Positions 25,154-34,846 of a DNA stretch of 64,000 nucleotides are shown piece by piece. Both the position numbers and the translations under genes were made by a program. The DNA comes from Bacteroidota bacterium (GTDB lineage Bacteria; Bacteroidota; Bacteroidia; SXHM01): the NCBI GenBank assembly GCA_947479755.1, contig CANKAM010000010.1, forward strand, positions 1 to 64,000, read 5' to 3'. Under the pieces are notes generated by a model. It saw nothing but the letters and a program-made list of their open reading frames with translations. It made no database searches and had not been told where the DNA came from. Each line of letters opens with the position of its first letter. Position 1 is the stretch's first letter.

Positions 25154-25185
25154 TCATTAATTTGGTGCACAGAATTCGGGCATAC

Positions 25186-25899
25186 ATGAAGCATCTTTTC
25201 AATTTCTTCTTACTTTCTGTTTTGGCACTTAATATGGTTTCGTGTACTGAAGAAGTGCAAACTCCGCCTTATATGGGTTATGAATATTTCCCTGATTCGG
25301 TTGGACATTATATTACTTACCGAGTTGATTCAATCTGGACGGATGATGCATTCAACCGCAAAGACACTTTTATTTTCAAGCTGAAAGAATACACCGAATC
25401 TAAATTCCTTGACAACGAAAACCGTTGGTCGCAGCGACTGGAGCGTTTTAAAACCGATACCAATCTTGATTTTGTTTTCAGCGATATAAGCGATGTATGG
25501 TTTGCAACACGCACTGCTGCGCGTGCAGAAAAAGTAGAAGAAAATTCACGCTACGTGAAACTGATTTTTCCATTAACAGAAGATGAGCAATGGAACGGCA
25601 ATGCTTTTAACACGCTTGAAGATTTTGACATTGACTACAGAATGTACAATGTTCATCAAGCTTTTATCGATACGCTGACAGGAATAACTTTTGACTCAAC
25701 TGTTACTGTTTTGCAGATTAACAGAGATGTGGTATTTGGAGAAGATACTTATTCGTTAGAAGTTTATGCTAAACATATAGGACTTGTTTACAAACAGTGT
25801 TCTTTTATTAATGTGCAGCCGGATACCAATCAGTCTGATTTAACGGAAGATTATGGTCCTGCCTACAAATACCATTACCTTGAACATGGTTATGAGTAA
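25186..25899 (+). CDS. Lipoprotein, unknown function
   Basis: 237 aa from ATG 25186; a GTG 24 nt earlier would put charged residues before the signal peptide. The lipobox is LALNMVSC. The mature sequence starts with PYMGYEYFPDSVGHYITYRVDSI, a pattern I recognise only as a recurring Bacteroidota lipoprotein opening; the rest is beta-rich with no motif. Its last 8 bases overlap the start of the protease gene. Confidence 0.65.
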   Translation: MKHLFNFFLLSVLALNMVSCTEEVQTPPYMGYEYFPDSVGHYITYRVDSIWTDDAFNRKDTFIFKLKEYTESKFLDNENRWSQRLERFKTDTNLDFVFSDISDVWFATRTAARAEKVEENSRYVKLIFPLTEDEQWNGNAFNTLEDFDIDYRMYNVHQAFIDTLTGITFDSTVTVLQINRDVVFGEDTYSLEVYAKHIGLVYKQCSFINVQPDTNQSDLTEDYGPAYKYHYLEHGYE

Positions 25900-27568
25900 A
25901 CGTCTTTTTCTTGCTTCCTGCTTCTTGTTTCTTGCTTCTCATTCCTTCGCGCAAATTGCCCCTTCGCGCTATTGGGTAAAATTTACGGATAAGAACGCAA
26001 GTCCTTACAGCATTGGTGCGCCCGAGCAATTCCTTTCGCAACGTGCTATTCAGCGGAGAGTAAATCAAAACATTGCAATTGTTGAAAATGATATTCCCAT
26101 AAACCAAACGTATGTGGATGCGGTTGTTGCCACCGGTGCGCAAGTGCTTAACCGCAGTAAGTGGCATAATTCGGTTACTATTCTTTCAAGCGACTCTGCA
26201 CAGATTGATGCCATTAATGCGTTGCCTTTTGTGGTGAGTGTAAATGCGGTGGCGCTTGCTCAACAACCTGTTGTTGACCTGCGCAACAAGTTTGAGTTGG
26301 AAAACGAAAACGTTTATAAAAATGAGATTGTCTCGCCTTCCATCAGCAATGCCGATTACGGAATGGGCCTGAACCAGATTGATATGCTGGGTGGAATTCC
26401 CTTGCACGAAGCGGGTTTCCGTGGACAAGGCGTTTTGATTGCCGTTATTGATGCCGGTTTTTTCAATGCCGATATTCTTACCGTATTCGACAGCCTGCGC
26501 AACGAGAACCGCATTATTGCCACCCGCGACTTTGTGGATGGCGACCTGAATGTATACGGTGGCAGCACGCACGGAACGATGGTGCTTTCCACCATGGCGG
26601 GCAATATTCCCGGTCAATTGATTGGTACTGCACCCAAGGCTTCTTATCTGTTGTTGCGCTCTGAAGAAGGCGCAACTGAATACCTGATTGAAGAAGTGAA
26701 CTGGGCTTCGGCTGCCGAGTTTGCCGATAGCGCAGGAGCGGATGTCATCAACTCTTCGCTGGGCTATACTGACTTTAACGATGCCACGCAAAATCATACC
26801 TATGCCGACATGGATGGCAATACCACGCCCGTTAGTATTGCTGCCGATATTGCCGCTTCAAAAGGAATTGCGGTGGTAAACAGTGCAGGTAATGAGGGCA
26901 CTTCGCCTTGGTTCCGCATCAGTGCGCCATCGGATGCCGACAGCGTATTGGCCATTGGCGCTGTGGATGAATTCGGGCAGTATGTAGCCTTCAGCGGAAA
27001 AGGGTATTCGTTTGACGGACGCATAAAACCCAACGTGGTGGCGCAGGGTAAAGATGCTGCCATTGTTAATTCCAGCACCGGTGAAATTATGACGGGCAAC
27101 GGAACTTCTTTCTCGGGGCCAATCATTGCGGGCATGACTGCCTGCCTGTGGCAGGCCAACCCAACGCTTAATAATATGGAGTTATTGCACGCCATTGAGC
27201 AAAGCGCCCATCAGTATAATAATCCTGATTCGCTGATGGGTTATGGTATTCCCAATTTCGCTGTTGCCAATCTTATTCTTTCTGACCAGATGCCCGAAAG
27301 TCTTTCTAAAGACGAGTTATTGAAAGTTTATCCCAGCCCTTTTGATGAGGATGTAACGGGTGTTTTTTACTCGGCATTGGACCAGCCCACCGAAATGCGC
27401 CTTACAGCTGTGGATGGCCGCAAGATTTATTACAAAGAAATCTTTTGCCGCAAAAACACTTCTACTATCATCCATTTTCCTTCGCTTGAAAACTTAGCGC
27501 AGGGTGTTTACATCTTCAGCGTTACCACTCCGGATAAGGTGTATTACAAGCGGGTGTTGAAGAGGTAA
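25892..27568 (+). CDS. Subtilisin-like (S8) protease with type A T9SS sorting domain
   Basis: 558 aa from ATG 25892 (25886 is an alternative). Signal peptide about residues 1-21. The catalytic triad is visible: Asp in VLIAVIDAGFF, His in GGSTHGTMV and Ser in GNGTSFSGPI, with the oxyanion Asn in VVNSAGNEG. The tail starting VYPSPFDED and ending YYKRVLKR is a T9SS C-terminal domain, so the protease should be exported and attached to or shed from the surface. The first bases overlap the lipoprotein stop, suggesting cotranscription. Confidence 0.88.
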   Translation: MSKRLFLASCFLFLASHSFAQIAPSRYWVKFTDKNASPYSIGAPEQFLSQRAIQRRVNQNIAIVENDIPINQTYVDAVVATGAQVLNRSKWHNSVTILSSDSAQIDAINALPFVVSVNAVALAQQPVVDLRNKFELENENVYKNEIVSPSISNADYGMGLNQIDMLGGIPLHEAGFRGQGVLIAVIDAGFFNADILTVFDSLRNENRIIATRDFVDGDLNVYGGSTHGTMVLSTMAGNIPGQLIGTAPKASYLLLRSEEGATEYLIEEVNWASAAEFADSAGADVINSSLGYTDFNDATQNHTYADMDGNTTPVSIAADIAASKGIAVVNSAGNEGTSPWFRISAPSDADSVLAIGAVDEFGQYVAFSGKGYSFDGRIKPNVVAQGKDAAIVNSSTGEIMTGNGTSFSGPIIAGMTACLWQANPTLNNMELLHAIEQSAHQYNNPDSLMGYGIPNFAVANLILSDQMPESLSKDELLKVYPSPFDEDVTGVFYSALDQPTEMRLTAVDGRKIYYKEIFCRKNTSTIIHFPSLENLAQGVYIFSVTTPDKVYYKRVLKR

Positions 27569-30500
27569 TCACTCCTCCGGCTTCCTCACCAGCACCATCT
27601 TACCCGTCATGGCATGCTCATCGCCTGTTAAATCAATGGCGCGGATGTGGTAAACATAAACGCCTTGCGGGGCATCGCGTCCGGTGCTGCGCACTGTACC
27701 GTCCCAGCCGGTAATGGTATCGATGCCCGTAAAAAGCTTGGCACCCCAGCGGTCAAAAACAAACCATTCCAGTGTGCCTGCGCCTAAGCCTTCGGGTTTA
27801 AAAACATCGTTCAGCCCGTCACCATTTGGAGTAAAAGCACCGGGAGCATACATCACAAAATCGGGTTTAATAATTACGGTGTGTGTAACCGTATCGCTGC
27901 AACCATAGCTGTTCCATACTATAAGCGAGGCAAACATATTCCCGAAATCGCGGTAGTCATAAATGGGGTTGGGTACATCCGAAGTGTCGGTATCAATCAG
28001 CGGCTCGCCAAAATCCCAGTGCCACACAACGGGGTTAATACTGGCATCGGTAAACTTAATCTGCGGATTAAGCAGCGAGGTTTCATTCGGTGTAAACGTA
28101 AACTCGGCAAGCGGAATAGGATATACCTCAATCACCTCATCAAACACCGTATCACTCTTGCAGCCATAGTTGCTGAATACCTCCAGCGAAATATCAATAA
28201 GCGTGGAAGTAAAATTATCATCGTTGTAATAGCAGTGCTGCGGATTTTGCACAGTGCTAAGGGTAAGGTCGCCCAGGTTCCAGTCCCACTGCACAATGTT
28301 ACCGCTGTTGATGGTGCTCAGGTCGCGGAAATTAACGCACAGCGGCTGGCAACCCGCCAGCGTGTCTAACGAAAAATCAGGAACCGGCACAGGATAAATG
28401 GTAACCGTTTGTGTCATTGAATCGCGGCAGCCATGCCCCGAAACCACCAGCAGCTCGGCATCCCAGTCGCCATCAGTAGGGTAAACATGGTTGGCATTTA
28501 CAGCCGTTTCGGGAAGCGTTCCATCGCCATACGTCCATTCCCAGATTACAATATTTTCAGGAAAACCAATGCTGCTTGTATTTTGAAACGAAGCGGGAAA
28601 GCCATCGCACACAGGCGCAACCGTAAACTGCGCCACCGGCAACTCATACACCGAAACAGGCACTGTAACCGAATCACGGCAACCCCCCACACTGGTAACC
28701 AATAGCTGAATATCATATTGTCCGGTTGCTGCATATAAGTGCGTGGGGTCAATACTAAAATCAATGGCGGTATTATCGCCAAAATTCCACTCGTGCGTAT
28801 TAATGCTGCCCGTAGAAAGGTTTACAGGAACCGCATCCAGCAGATGACAAACGCTCTGCACCGTAAAGTCGGCTTCGGGCACAGGGAACATTTCAATCTG
28901 TCCTAAAGCAGTATCAGCACAACTCAGGTTGCTGGAATACGCAATCAGCATCACATCATAAATACCCGCTGCCGGAAAATTGTGCAGGGGCGAGAAAGCA
29001 CTGGAAGTTGTGTTATCACTGAACGACCAGTACCATGCATCTAAAGTTCCCATAGTAGGGTCTAATGAAGTATTGGTGAAAATGGCCGAGGCATTGGCGC
29101 AGGTATCAAAGGTGCTGAACTGCGCCACGGGCGCATCAAAAACATACACGGTGTTAGTAATGGTATCGTTGCAGCCATCGGGCGTAATGCCCACTAAGCG
29201 CACATCAAAGGTATCGGCAGTGGCATAAGTATAGCTTGGATTTTGCGTTGCGTCAAACGGACTGGCATCACCAAAATCCCATTCCCACTGGGCACCTCCA
29301 ACGCTCTGATTAATAAAATCAATCGGGTTAGGAAAACAAACATTGGCTGCAACAAAGTCCACTTCTACTGAAGGAAAAACATCAATCGTATCCTGAAACA
29401 TGCTTGAACACCCCATAATGGAATTGAATACTTCCAGCACAACAGGGTAGGAGTTGGGCAGCGAATAATAATGCGAGCCGTCCCAGTCCGAAGAACTGAT
29501 GCCGTCACCAAAATTCCACACGATTGTTCCTATGGTATCGTTGCTGCCATCCACCGAAGTGTTGGTGAAAATGGCTTCGGTATTTAAACACGTATTGGTG
29601 AACGTGAAGGATGCGGTAGGATAATCATATACATTCACCTGTTGAATAACGGTGTCAATACAACCGCTGTTGCTGGTGGCAATCATCATCACATCAAACG
29701 TTCCGGCAGTGGCGTAAATGTTGGAAGGGTTGTAGGCGGTGCTGGTATTAATAAGGTCGCCAAAATCCCATTGAAAATTACTAACCGTAGCAGGCGGATT
29801 GATAACTGTAGTGTTGTTGAAAAACGTAGTGTTATTCAAACACACATCGTTATTAAAGAACGAAGCAACAAGTCCCTGGTCATTCCAGATATCAATGTCA
29901 ATGGTATCTAACAACGAACAGGCCCCCGAAATAATTTCATAAATCAGTTGCATCGATTCTATGGGTTCATTTTGTCCGTCATTAATTGGGTCAATAACTA
30001 CGGTAATACATTGTTGCCCTGCTGGAATGGTAACGGTGGAAGGGATGTTTACATAGTCCACACCGTTTACAGCAGTACCGCCAAACGTAAGGTTTACATC
30101 AAAAGGAGCGGCAGTACTGCCCTGCCTGCAAAAGTCAACCGAAATGGTTTTGCAGCCTTCAATAGGATTTACTCCGGTTTGTATGGCATCGGTAACAACG
30201 GCATTGTTAACCCCGCAGTCCATACTGTTTTCGGCAATAAATACGCCTGCATCAAAAATGCAATCGATAATATCGGCAACCGCAATTTTTATGTGATATT
30301 GTGAGCAGGGCAGCACATCAGCACTTGCCGTAAGCACATCGGTAAAGCCATCGTATTGAATACTTGCGCCACCGTTGTTGCCGTTATACAGTCCGCTGTT
30401 GTTGTTCTGGTTTATATTCTGAATGTTTACGGGTGTGTTACCGTTTACCACCGCAAGGTTTTGTGTGCCCGCAATGCCCGGACCGCTTATCATAATCACC

Positions 30501-30964
30501 ATGCCATCAGCAAATTCACGGTTAATGTATTCGGGATATTCTTCAGACCCGAAGATGTAAGAGAAGGTTAAAGGTGTGCAGGTAGGCACAATGTCAAACT
30601 CCAGAATGCAGGCATCGTAACTGGTGCTGTTTCCCGAAATAGCTGAAACCGAAGGATCGCCCTGTGAGCTGTTGCAGCTTCCTGCTCCTGTATTGTTGTT
30701 GGGTCCGTTTGCCATGGCAGCATCACCGCTGGTAAGCAATATGCCGGTGGTCATGCCGATGTTGGTGGCTGTGCCGTCAAAATAAGCGTTGGCAATTTGT
30801 GGGCAGTTCATAATAACGTTGCTCACTACTATTCCGTCAGCAACTATTACATCAACAAGTTGGTCGGGGGTGTAGGTATTATCGGTTACTAATTGCGCAG
30901 AAGCACTATATGAGAAGAGTAGAGCTAATAGTGTGAATTTTATCCGCTGCATTTTATTTTTCAT
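27569..30964 (-). CDS. PKD-repeat surface protein with choice-of-anchor L and CHU_C domains
   Basis: 1131 aa. Signal peptide about residues 1-23. Then a choice-of-anchor L domain (about 25-245, containing SYIFGSEEYPEY), a Calx-beta-like module (about 260-345, TAVNGVDYVNI), and eight PKD-type beta-sandwiches, each marked by a W-x-[FY]-G-[DE] core such as WDFGD and WEWTYGDG. The end (about 1040-1131) is the gliding-motility-associated CHU_C/type B sorting domain: APGAFTPNGDGLNDVFKPEG, FDRWGAKLF and WDGT. T9SS export to the surface is expected. It lies 34 nt after a similar gene in the same direction. Confidence 0.88.
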   Translation of the reverse strand: MKNKMQRIKFTLLALLFSYSASAQLVTDNTYTPDQLVDVIVADGIVVSNVIMNCPQIANAYFDGTATNIGMTTGILLTSGDAAMANGPNNNTGAGSCNSSQGDPSVSAISGNSTSYDACILEFDIVPTCTPLTFSYIFGSEEYPEYINREFADGMVIMISGPGIAGTQNLAVVNGNTPVNIQNINQNNNSGLYNGNNGGASIQYDGFTDVLTASADVLPCSQYHIKIAVADIIDCIFDAGVFIAENSMDCGVNNAVVTDAIQTGVNPIEGCKTISVDFCRQGSTAAPFDVNLTFGGTAVNGVDYVNIPSTVTIPAGQQCITVVIDPINDGQNEPIESMQLIYEIISGACSLLDTIDIDIWNDQGLVASFFNNDVCLNNTTFFNNTTVINPPATVSNFQWDFGDLINTSTAYNPSNIYATAGTFDVMMIATSNSGCIDTVIQQVNVYDYPTASFTFTNTCLNTEAIFTNTSVDGSNDTIGTIVWNFGDGISSSDWDGSHYYSLPNSYPVVLEVFNSIMGCSSMFQDTIDVFPSVEVDFVAANVCFPNPIDFINQSVGGAQWEWDFGDASPFDATQNPSYTYATADTFDVRLVGITPDGCNDTITNTVYVFDAPVAQFSTFDTCANASAIFTNTSLDPTMGTLDAWYWSFSDNTTSSAFSPLHNFPAAGIYDVMLIAYSSNLSCADTALGQIEMFPVPEADFTVQSVCHLLDAVPVNLSTGSINTHEWNFGDNTAIDFSIDPTHLYAATGQYDIQLLVTSVGGCRDSVTVPVSVYELPVAQFTVAPVCDGFPASFQNTSSIGFPENIVIWEWTYGDGTLPETAVNANHVYPTDGDWDAELLVVSGHGCRDSMTQTVTIYPVPVPDFSLDTLAGCQPLCVNFRDLSTINSGNIVQWDWNLGDLTLSTVQNPQHCYYNDDNFTSTLIDISLEVFSNYGCKSDTVFDEVIEVYPIPLAEFTFTPNETSLLNPQIKFTDASINPVVWHWDFGEPLIDTDTSDVPNPIYDYRDFGNMFASLIVWNSYGCSDTVTHTVIIKPDFVMYAPGAFTPNGDGLNDVFKPEGLGAGTLEWFVFDRWGAKLFTGIDTITGWDGTVRSTGRDAPQGVYVYHIRAIDLTGDEHAMTGKMVLVRKPEE

Positions 30965-30998
30965 TCTCTGCGCCTCCGCGTCTCTGCGGTGAAAAAAA
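30965..30998. repeat. Short dispersed-type repeat, GCAGAGACGCGGAGG class
   Basis: Read on the minus strand the gap contains ACCGCAGAGACGCGGAGG then CGCAGAGA, ending at the ATG of the downstream PKD gene. I recognise this as a family of purine-rich repeats scattered in many unrelated bacteria. Its GGAGG lies about 8 nt before that ATG, which would act as a strong Shine-Dalgarno in other bacteria although Bacteroidota rarely rely on one. Confidence 0.6.
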
Positions 30999-33900
30999 CT
31001 ATCGTAACAACATCACGTAGCCGTAAAATTTACGCTCGGCTTTCACCAGATCAATAGCGGTAATGGTGTAAACGTAAATATCCTGTTTGGCTTTTTCTCC
31101 GTTACGTTGAATGGTGCCGTCCCAACCGCTTTCAATGTCTTCGGTGTAGTAAAGCAGTTCGCCCCAGCGGTCGTAAATGCGCATTTGCATAGCTGTTATT
31201 CCTATGCCGTTAATGGCAAAGCGGTCGTTTACACCATTGGCATTCGGGCTGAATGCATTGGGTATATAAATCACCACATCAGGATTAATAATTACTTCAG
31301 AGCGCATGGTGTCTGAGCAGCGGTAGTCGTTGTAAACAACCTGTGTTATGGTAAATAATCCCGTGTCTGTATAATTGTAAACCGGGTTCTGAAAATTGGA
31401 AGTGTTGTCCACCTGATTATCACCAAAGTTCCAGCTCCATTGTGTTGCCTCCTGTGATAAATCAGTAAACTCAACCTGCGGATAAATAACCGTTGTAACC
31501 TGTGGCGTGAAGGTGAAGCCTGCTTTCGGTATAGGGAAAACGGTAATGTAATTTTCTTTGCGAACAGTTGTTTCGCAGCCCTGATCAGAACTTACTCTCA
31601 GCATAACATCAAATACAGCAGGTACAGTAGTTGAATAATTGATAAAGATATACGTTGGGTTTTGCTGCGAAGAAGAACCTACATCACCAAAAGTCCAGTC
31701 CCATTGAGTATTTAATCCGGTAAGTATTCCCGATAAATCTTGAAACTCCACAAGCAAAGGAGAACAACCTTCTTCGGGTTCACCAATAAAATCAACTACC
31801 GGGTTTGGGTGAACAACGATGGTTTGAACAATCGAGTCAACGCAGCCATCGCTTGAAACTACGGTGTGCACCACATTGTAATTTCCGGGGTTTGCATATT
31901 GGTGTGTAGTAGATGTGTTGTTATCAAATGGCGTTGCATCAGCAAAATTCCATTGCCAGCCTATAATTGTTCCGGGCACAGGCGTGGTGGATAAATCTGT
32001 AAAGTCTGTAGTAGTGCCATGGCAAACATTGGCAGAATTGAAAGCCGCTTCAGGCTGAGAATAAATGGTAACAGTTTGGGTTAAAGAATCTATGCATCCG
32101 TAAATGGTGGTTGCCCCAAGTGTAACATCATAATTGCCAGGAGTAGAATACGAGTGGCTAATGTTCATGTTGAAATTATGTGCACTTCCGTCACCAAAAT
32201 TCCAGTCCCAGTCAGTAATTTCTCCCTGCGAAAGATTAGTTAATTCCATTGCTACGTTAAGACACACATTGGAAAATGAAAAGTCAACCTGGGGTTGAGG
32301 ATACACATAAACAGAATCAATCAGCGTATCAGAACAAATCAGATTGTCAGACCAGGTAATAAGGCGTATGTAATACGTTCCGGCAGCGGCATAAACGTGC
32401 TGAGGTTCCCAGTCCGTAGTGTTCACAGGGCTTGCATCACCAAAATCCCATTCCCATTCGTTAATGGCAAACGGAGGTGAAATGGTACTTTGATTAGTGA
32501 AATTTACCATTTTTCCTTCACATGCATTGTTGTAGCTGAACTGTGTTTGTGGTTGTGCAGTAACGGTAACAACTTGTGTTATGGAATCCACGCATCCGTC
32601 AGTGTTGGTAACTGTAAGCGTAGTATTATAATTTCCCGAAGCAATAAAAATATGCGATGGCGAATTGATGTAAAGCGGTATGGAATTATCACCAAAGTCC
32701 CATGTGGAATTACTGATGGTGCCTAGCGAAGTGTTGGTGAAGTCTACCGGGTTTCCGTGACATACATCTGTGAATGTAAAATCTGCTGTTGGCAAGGGTG
32801 AAACCACAATCGGTGCTGTAAAAGTATCGGTGCAGGCTAAGTTTTGCGAAAAGCAGATAAGTGATGCATTGTAATTACCGGCAGGGTAGCTGTGCTGTGC
32901 ATCCCAGTTGGTGGTATTGGGTGGCGAACCATCACCAAAATCCCAACTCCATGCGCCAATGGTATTAGGGAAAAGCGTTCCGTTGGCAAAATTCACAGGA
33001 AATGATTCACAAACAGGTGGTGCTGCAAAGTTGGCTACCGGATAAGGATTTATGTCTACAGGTTTTGTAATTGTTCCCTCGCAATTATTGGAAGTAACTG
33101 TTGTTAGTGTTACGCTGTAAATTCCGCTGTTAACGTAGGTGTGTGTCGGATTTTGCAATACAGAAGTAGTACCATCACCAAAATTCCAATCCCACGAAAC
33201 TACTGTTCCTATGTTTGAATTGGTGATATCCGTAAACTGAATTTGCTCTCCCGGACAAGCAATCGTATTTGTAAAGTCTGTGTTAATGGCGGTAGCAGCA
33301 ATGTTTGCCGAAACTGTAACCTGGCAACCTGTAACAGCAGTCAAAAGACAGGAGTATGCCGCACCGTTTACTGGATTTGTAACCTGAATGCTTTGAGCAG
33401 TTGCTCCCGTATTCCACTGATAACTGAAGCCGCTTGGAGCAGTAAGTGTGGCAATGTTGCTGTTGGCAGGGCAATAATCTACTTCGAGTTCCAGCGGATT
33501 GCATTCTGCAACAATGTAGGCATACCCAAAGTGACCACCTAAAGCGCAGTCGCCTGTTGAAAATTCAATAGTAATGCTTTGCCCTATAAAAGCTGAAAGA
33601 TCAATACCAACAGGTGTCCATGCGCGGTAGCGCACGCCACCACAATTTCGGAAACCCTGAATATTTGCAGCGGAGGTAACAGCATAATATCCGCATTGCT
33701 GACTGATTAATTGTCCGTTTGAATTTAAAACCCTGATTTCAAAACGCGGCTGGTCAGCAACTGAATGCCCCGGATCTTCCAGCACCACGGCATATTGGTA
33801 AGTAAATAATGCACTGGCTGTTGTTACGTTATACGTGTATAAAAGTCGTTCGGCCTCCCCGCCCACATTACTGTTTCCCAGACGAGCAGATGCAGCATAC

Positions 33901-34154
33901 CCGGGGGCAACTAACGTAATATCATTGCAGGCAATTGGGTCCGTTCCGGCACCGGTCATTATGGTGTGCCTTCCGTTTACAATTCCTACAGTGGGTGTAT
34001 TGATACCACAGCAACTTCCTGTTCTGCCTACCCAATTTGAAAAATCGTTATTAGAGAAATCAGCATTAATACATTGAGAATAACAGATGTTTGTCAGACC
34101 TGAAAAAGTCAGAATTATTGAGGTTAATACAATGGATTTAACACAATTGAACAT
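30999..34154 (-). CDS. PKD-repeat surface protein with CHU_C domain
   Basis: 1051 aa. Signal peptide about residues 1-27 (ending CYSQ). An N-terminal jelly-roll-like domain (about 30-215; CINADFSNNDFSNWVGRTGS opening, and a late GDCALGGHFGYAYIVAEC) precedes a short Ig-like linker and eight PKD modules with cores such as WDWNFGDG, WEWDFGDA and WSWNFGDN. The C-terminal CHU_C/type B sorting domain has IPNAFSPNANGVNDRFAING, YDRWGELLYY and WDGT. It is probably exported by T9SS as an adhesin or matrix protein. It shares repeat architecture with the next gene, so the two are likely old duplicates with exchanged N-terminal heads. Confidence 0.88.
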   Translation of the reverse strand: MFNCVKSIVLTSIILTFSGLTNICYSQCINADFSNNDFSNWVGRTGSCCGINTPTVGIVNGRHTIMTGAGTDPIACNDITLVAPGYAASARLGNSNVGGEAERLLYTYNVTTASALFTYQYAVVLEDPGHSVADQPRFEIRVLNSNGQLISQQCGYYAVTSAANIQGFRNCGGVRYRAWTPVGIDLSAFIGQSITIEFSTGDCALGGHFGYAYIVAECNPLELEVDYCPANSNIATLTAPSGFSYQWNTGATAQSIQVTNPVNGAAYSCLLTAVTGCQVTVSANIAATAINTDFTNTIACPGEQIQFTDITNSNIGTVVSWDWNFGDGTTSVLQNPTHTYVNSGIYSVTLTTVTSNNCEGTITKPVDINPYPVANFAAPPVCESFPVNFANGTLFPNTIGAWSWDFGDGSPPNTTNWDAQHSYPAGNYNASLICFSQNLACTDTFTAPIVVSPLPTADFTFTDVCHGNPVDFTNTSLGTISNSTWDFGDNSIPLYINSPSHIFIASGNYNTTLTVTNTDGCVDSITQVVTVTAQPQTQFSYNNACEGKMVNFTNQSTISPPFAINEWEWDFGDASPVNTTDWEPQHVYAAAGTYYIRLITWSDNLICSDTLIDSVYVYPQPQVDFSFSNVCLNVAMELTNLSQGEITDWDWNFGDGSAHNFNMNISHSYSTPGNYDVTLGATTIYGCIDSLTQTVTIYSQPEAAFNSANVCHGTTTDFTDLSTTPVPGTIIGWQWNFADATPFDNNTSTTHQYANPGNYNVVHTVVSSDGCVDSIVQTIVVHPNPVVDFIGEPEEGCSPLLVEFQDLSGILTGLNTQWDWTFGDVGSSSQQNPTYIFINYSTTVPAVFDVMLRVSSDQGCETTVRKENYITVFPIPKAGFTFTPQVTTVIYPQVEFTDLSQEATQWSWNFGDNQVDNTSNFQNPVYNYTDTGLFTITQVVYNDYRCSDTMRSEVIINPDVVIYIPNAFSPNANGVNDRFAINGIGITAMQMRIYDRWGELLYYTEDIESGWDGTIQRNGEKAKQDIYVYTITAIDLVKAERKFYGYVMLLR

Positions 34155-34210
34155 ACGTTAAAACCAAAAGGAGTAAAAATTGCAACCCATTATCTTTAGA
34201 AAATGCCAAG

Positions 34211-34241
34211 CAAATATATTGATTTTCAATCGGGATGTCAA
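34211..34241 (-). promoter_or_regulatory. Promoter of the PKD gene pair
   Basis: On the minus strand TTG (34239-34241), a 20-bp spacer and TATATTTG (34211-34218), 57 nt before ATG 34154. Both elements and the spacing fit the consensus. Confidence 0.65.
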
Positions 34242-34307
34242 GTATTTATGATTTCTTTATCGAAATTTTAAGGTGTTTAACGAAAGTAAATTAACCAGAA
34301 CAATTAT

Positions 34308-34341
34308 TTTGATTTTTGTTTGGAATAAATTTCTACATTTG
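34308..34341 (+). promoter_or_regulatory. Promoter of rpmG
   Basis: TTTG at 34308-34311, a 22-bp spacer and TACATTTG at 34334-34341, 29 nt before the rpmG ATG. Confidence 0.65.
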
Positions 34342-34370
34342 CAGCCCTTTAAATAAAAAAACAGAATAAA

Positions 34371-34553
34371 ATGGCTAAAAGAGGAAGCAGAATACAGGTA
34401 ATTCTTGAGTGCACAGAGCATAAAGACAGCGGTAAACCGGGAACTTCTCGTTATATCACTACCAAAAACAAGAAAAATACAACCGAAAGAGTTGAGTTGA
34501 AAAAATACAACCCAATTCTTAAGAAAATGACCGTTCACAAAGAGATTAAGTAA
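34371..34553 (+). CDS. rpmG: 50S ribosomal protein L33
   Basis: 60 aa, full length. Sequence marks of bL33 in Bacteroidota: [17 protein letters not shown], then [12 protein letters not shown] and [10 protein letters not shown]. It lacks the four zinc Cys of the C+ form (only one Cys). In most Bacteroidota rpmB (L28) directly precedes rpmG; here the gene begins its own unit from a promoter and rpmB is absent. Confidence 0.95.
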   Translation: MAKRGSRIQVILECTEHKDSGKPGTSRYITTKNKKNTTERVELKKYNPILKKMTVHKEIK

Positions 34554-34582
34554 GAAATTATAATCTTCTAAATTAAAATAAC

Positions 34583-34738
34583 ATGGCAAAGAAAACCGTA
34601 GCAACGCTGAAATCAGGAACCGGAAGAAGTTTTACCAAAGTGATTAAAATGATAAAATCACCTAAAACCGGTGCATACTCTTTCAAAACAGAAGTAGTTC
34701 ACAACGACCACGTGAAAGATTTTCTGAAAGAAAACTAA
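34583..34738 (+). CDS. DUF4295 small basic protein
   Basis: 51 aa, starting MAKKTVATLKSGTGRSFTK and ending VKDFLKEN. It is the lineage-specific small protein that regularly follows rpmG in Bacteroidota and is therefore likely ribosome-associated. The gene is 29 nt after rpmG and followed by a clear terminator. Confidence 0.88.
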   Translation: MAKKTVATLKSGTGRSFTKVIKMIKSPKTGAYSFKTEVVHNDHVKDFLKEN

Positions 34739-34758
34739 TCAACAGCATAATGAATACA

Positions 34759-34791
34759 AAGCTTCTTTCTCCTCAGGAAGAAGCTTTTTTT
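34759..34791 (+). terminator. Intrinsic terminator of the rpmG-DUF4295 unit
   Basis: AAGCTTCTT at 34759-34767 pairs with AAGAAGCTT at 34778-34786 and is followed by T residues. It isolates the ribosomal unit from the GxxExxY gene and ftsY. Confidence 0.88.
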
Positions 34792-34801
34792 GTTTACTGA
34801 A

Positions 34802-34842
34802 TTAACCACAAAGATCACAAAGAAGGCACAAAGGTCGCAAAG
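34802..34842 (+). repeat. Left flanking repeat of the GxxExxY cassette
   Basis: Four spaced copies of a CACAAAG-type heptamer: ACCACAAAG, ATCACAAAG, GGCACAAAG and a diverged GTCGCAAAG. It ends 4 nt before the ATG at 34847. The same heptamers occur in inverted orientation after the gene. Confidence 0.85.
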
Positions 34843-34846
34843 AAAA

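Noticed and set aside
28980-30571. Plus-strand ORFs within the PKD genes
   Set aside because: Antisense shadows without starts, promoters or domains.
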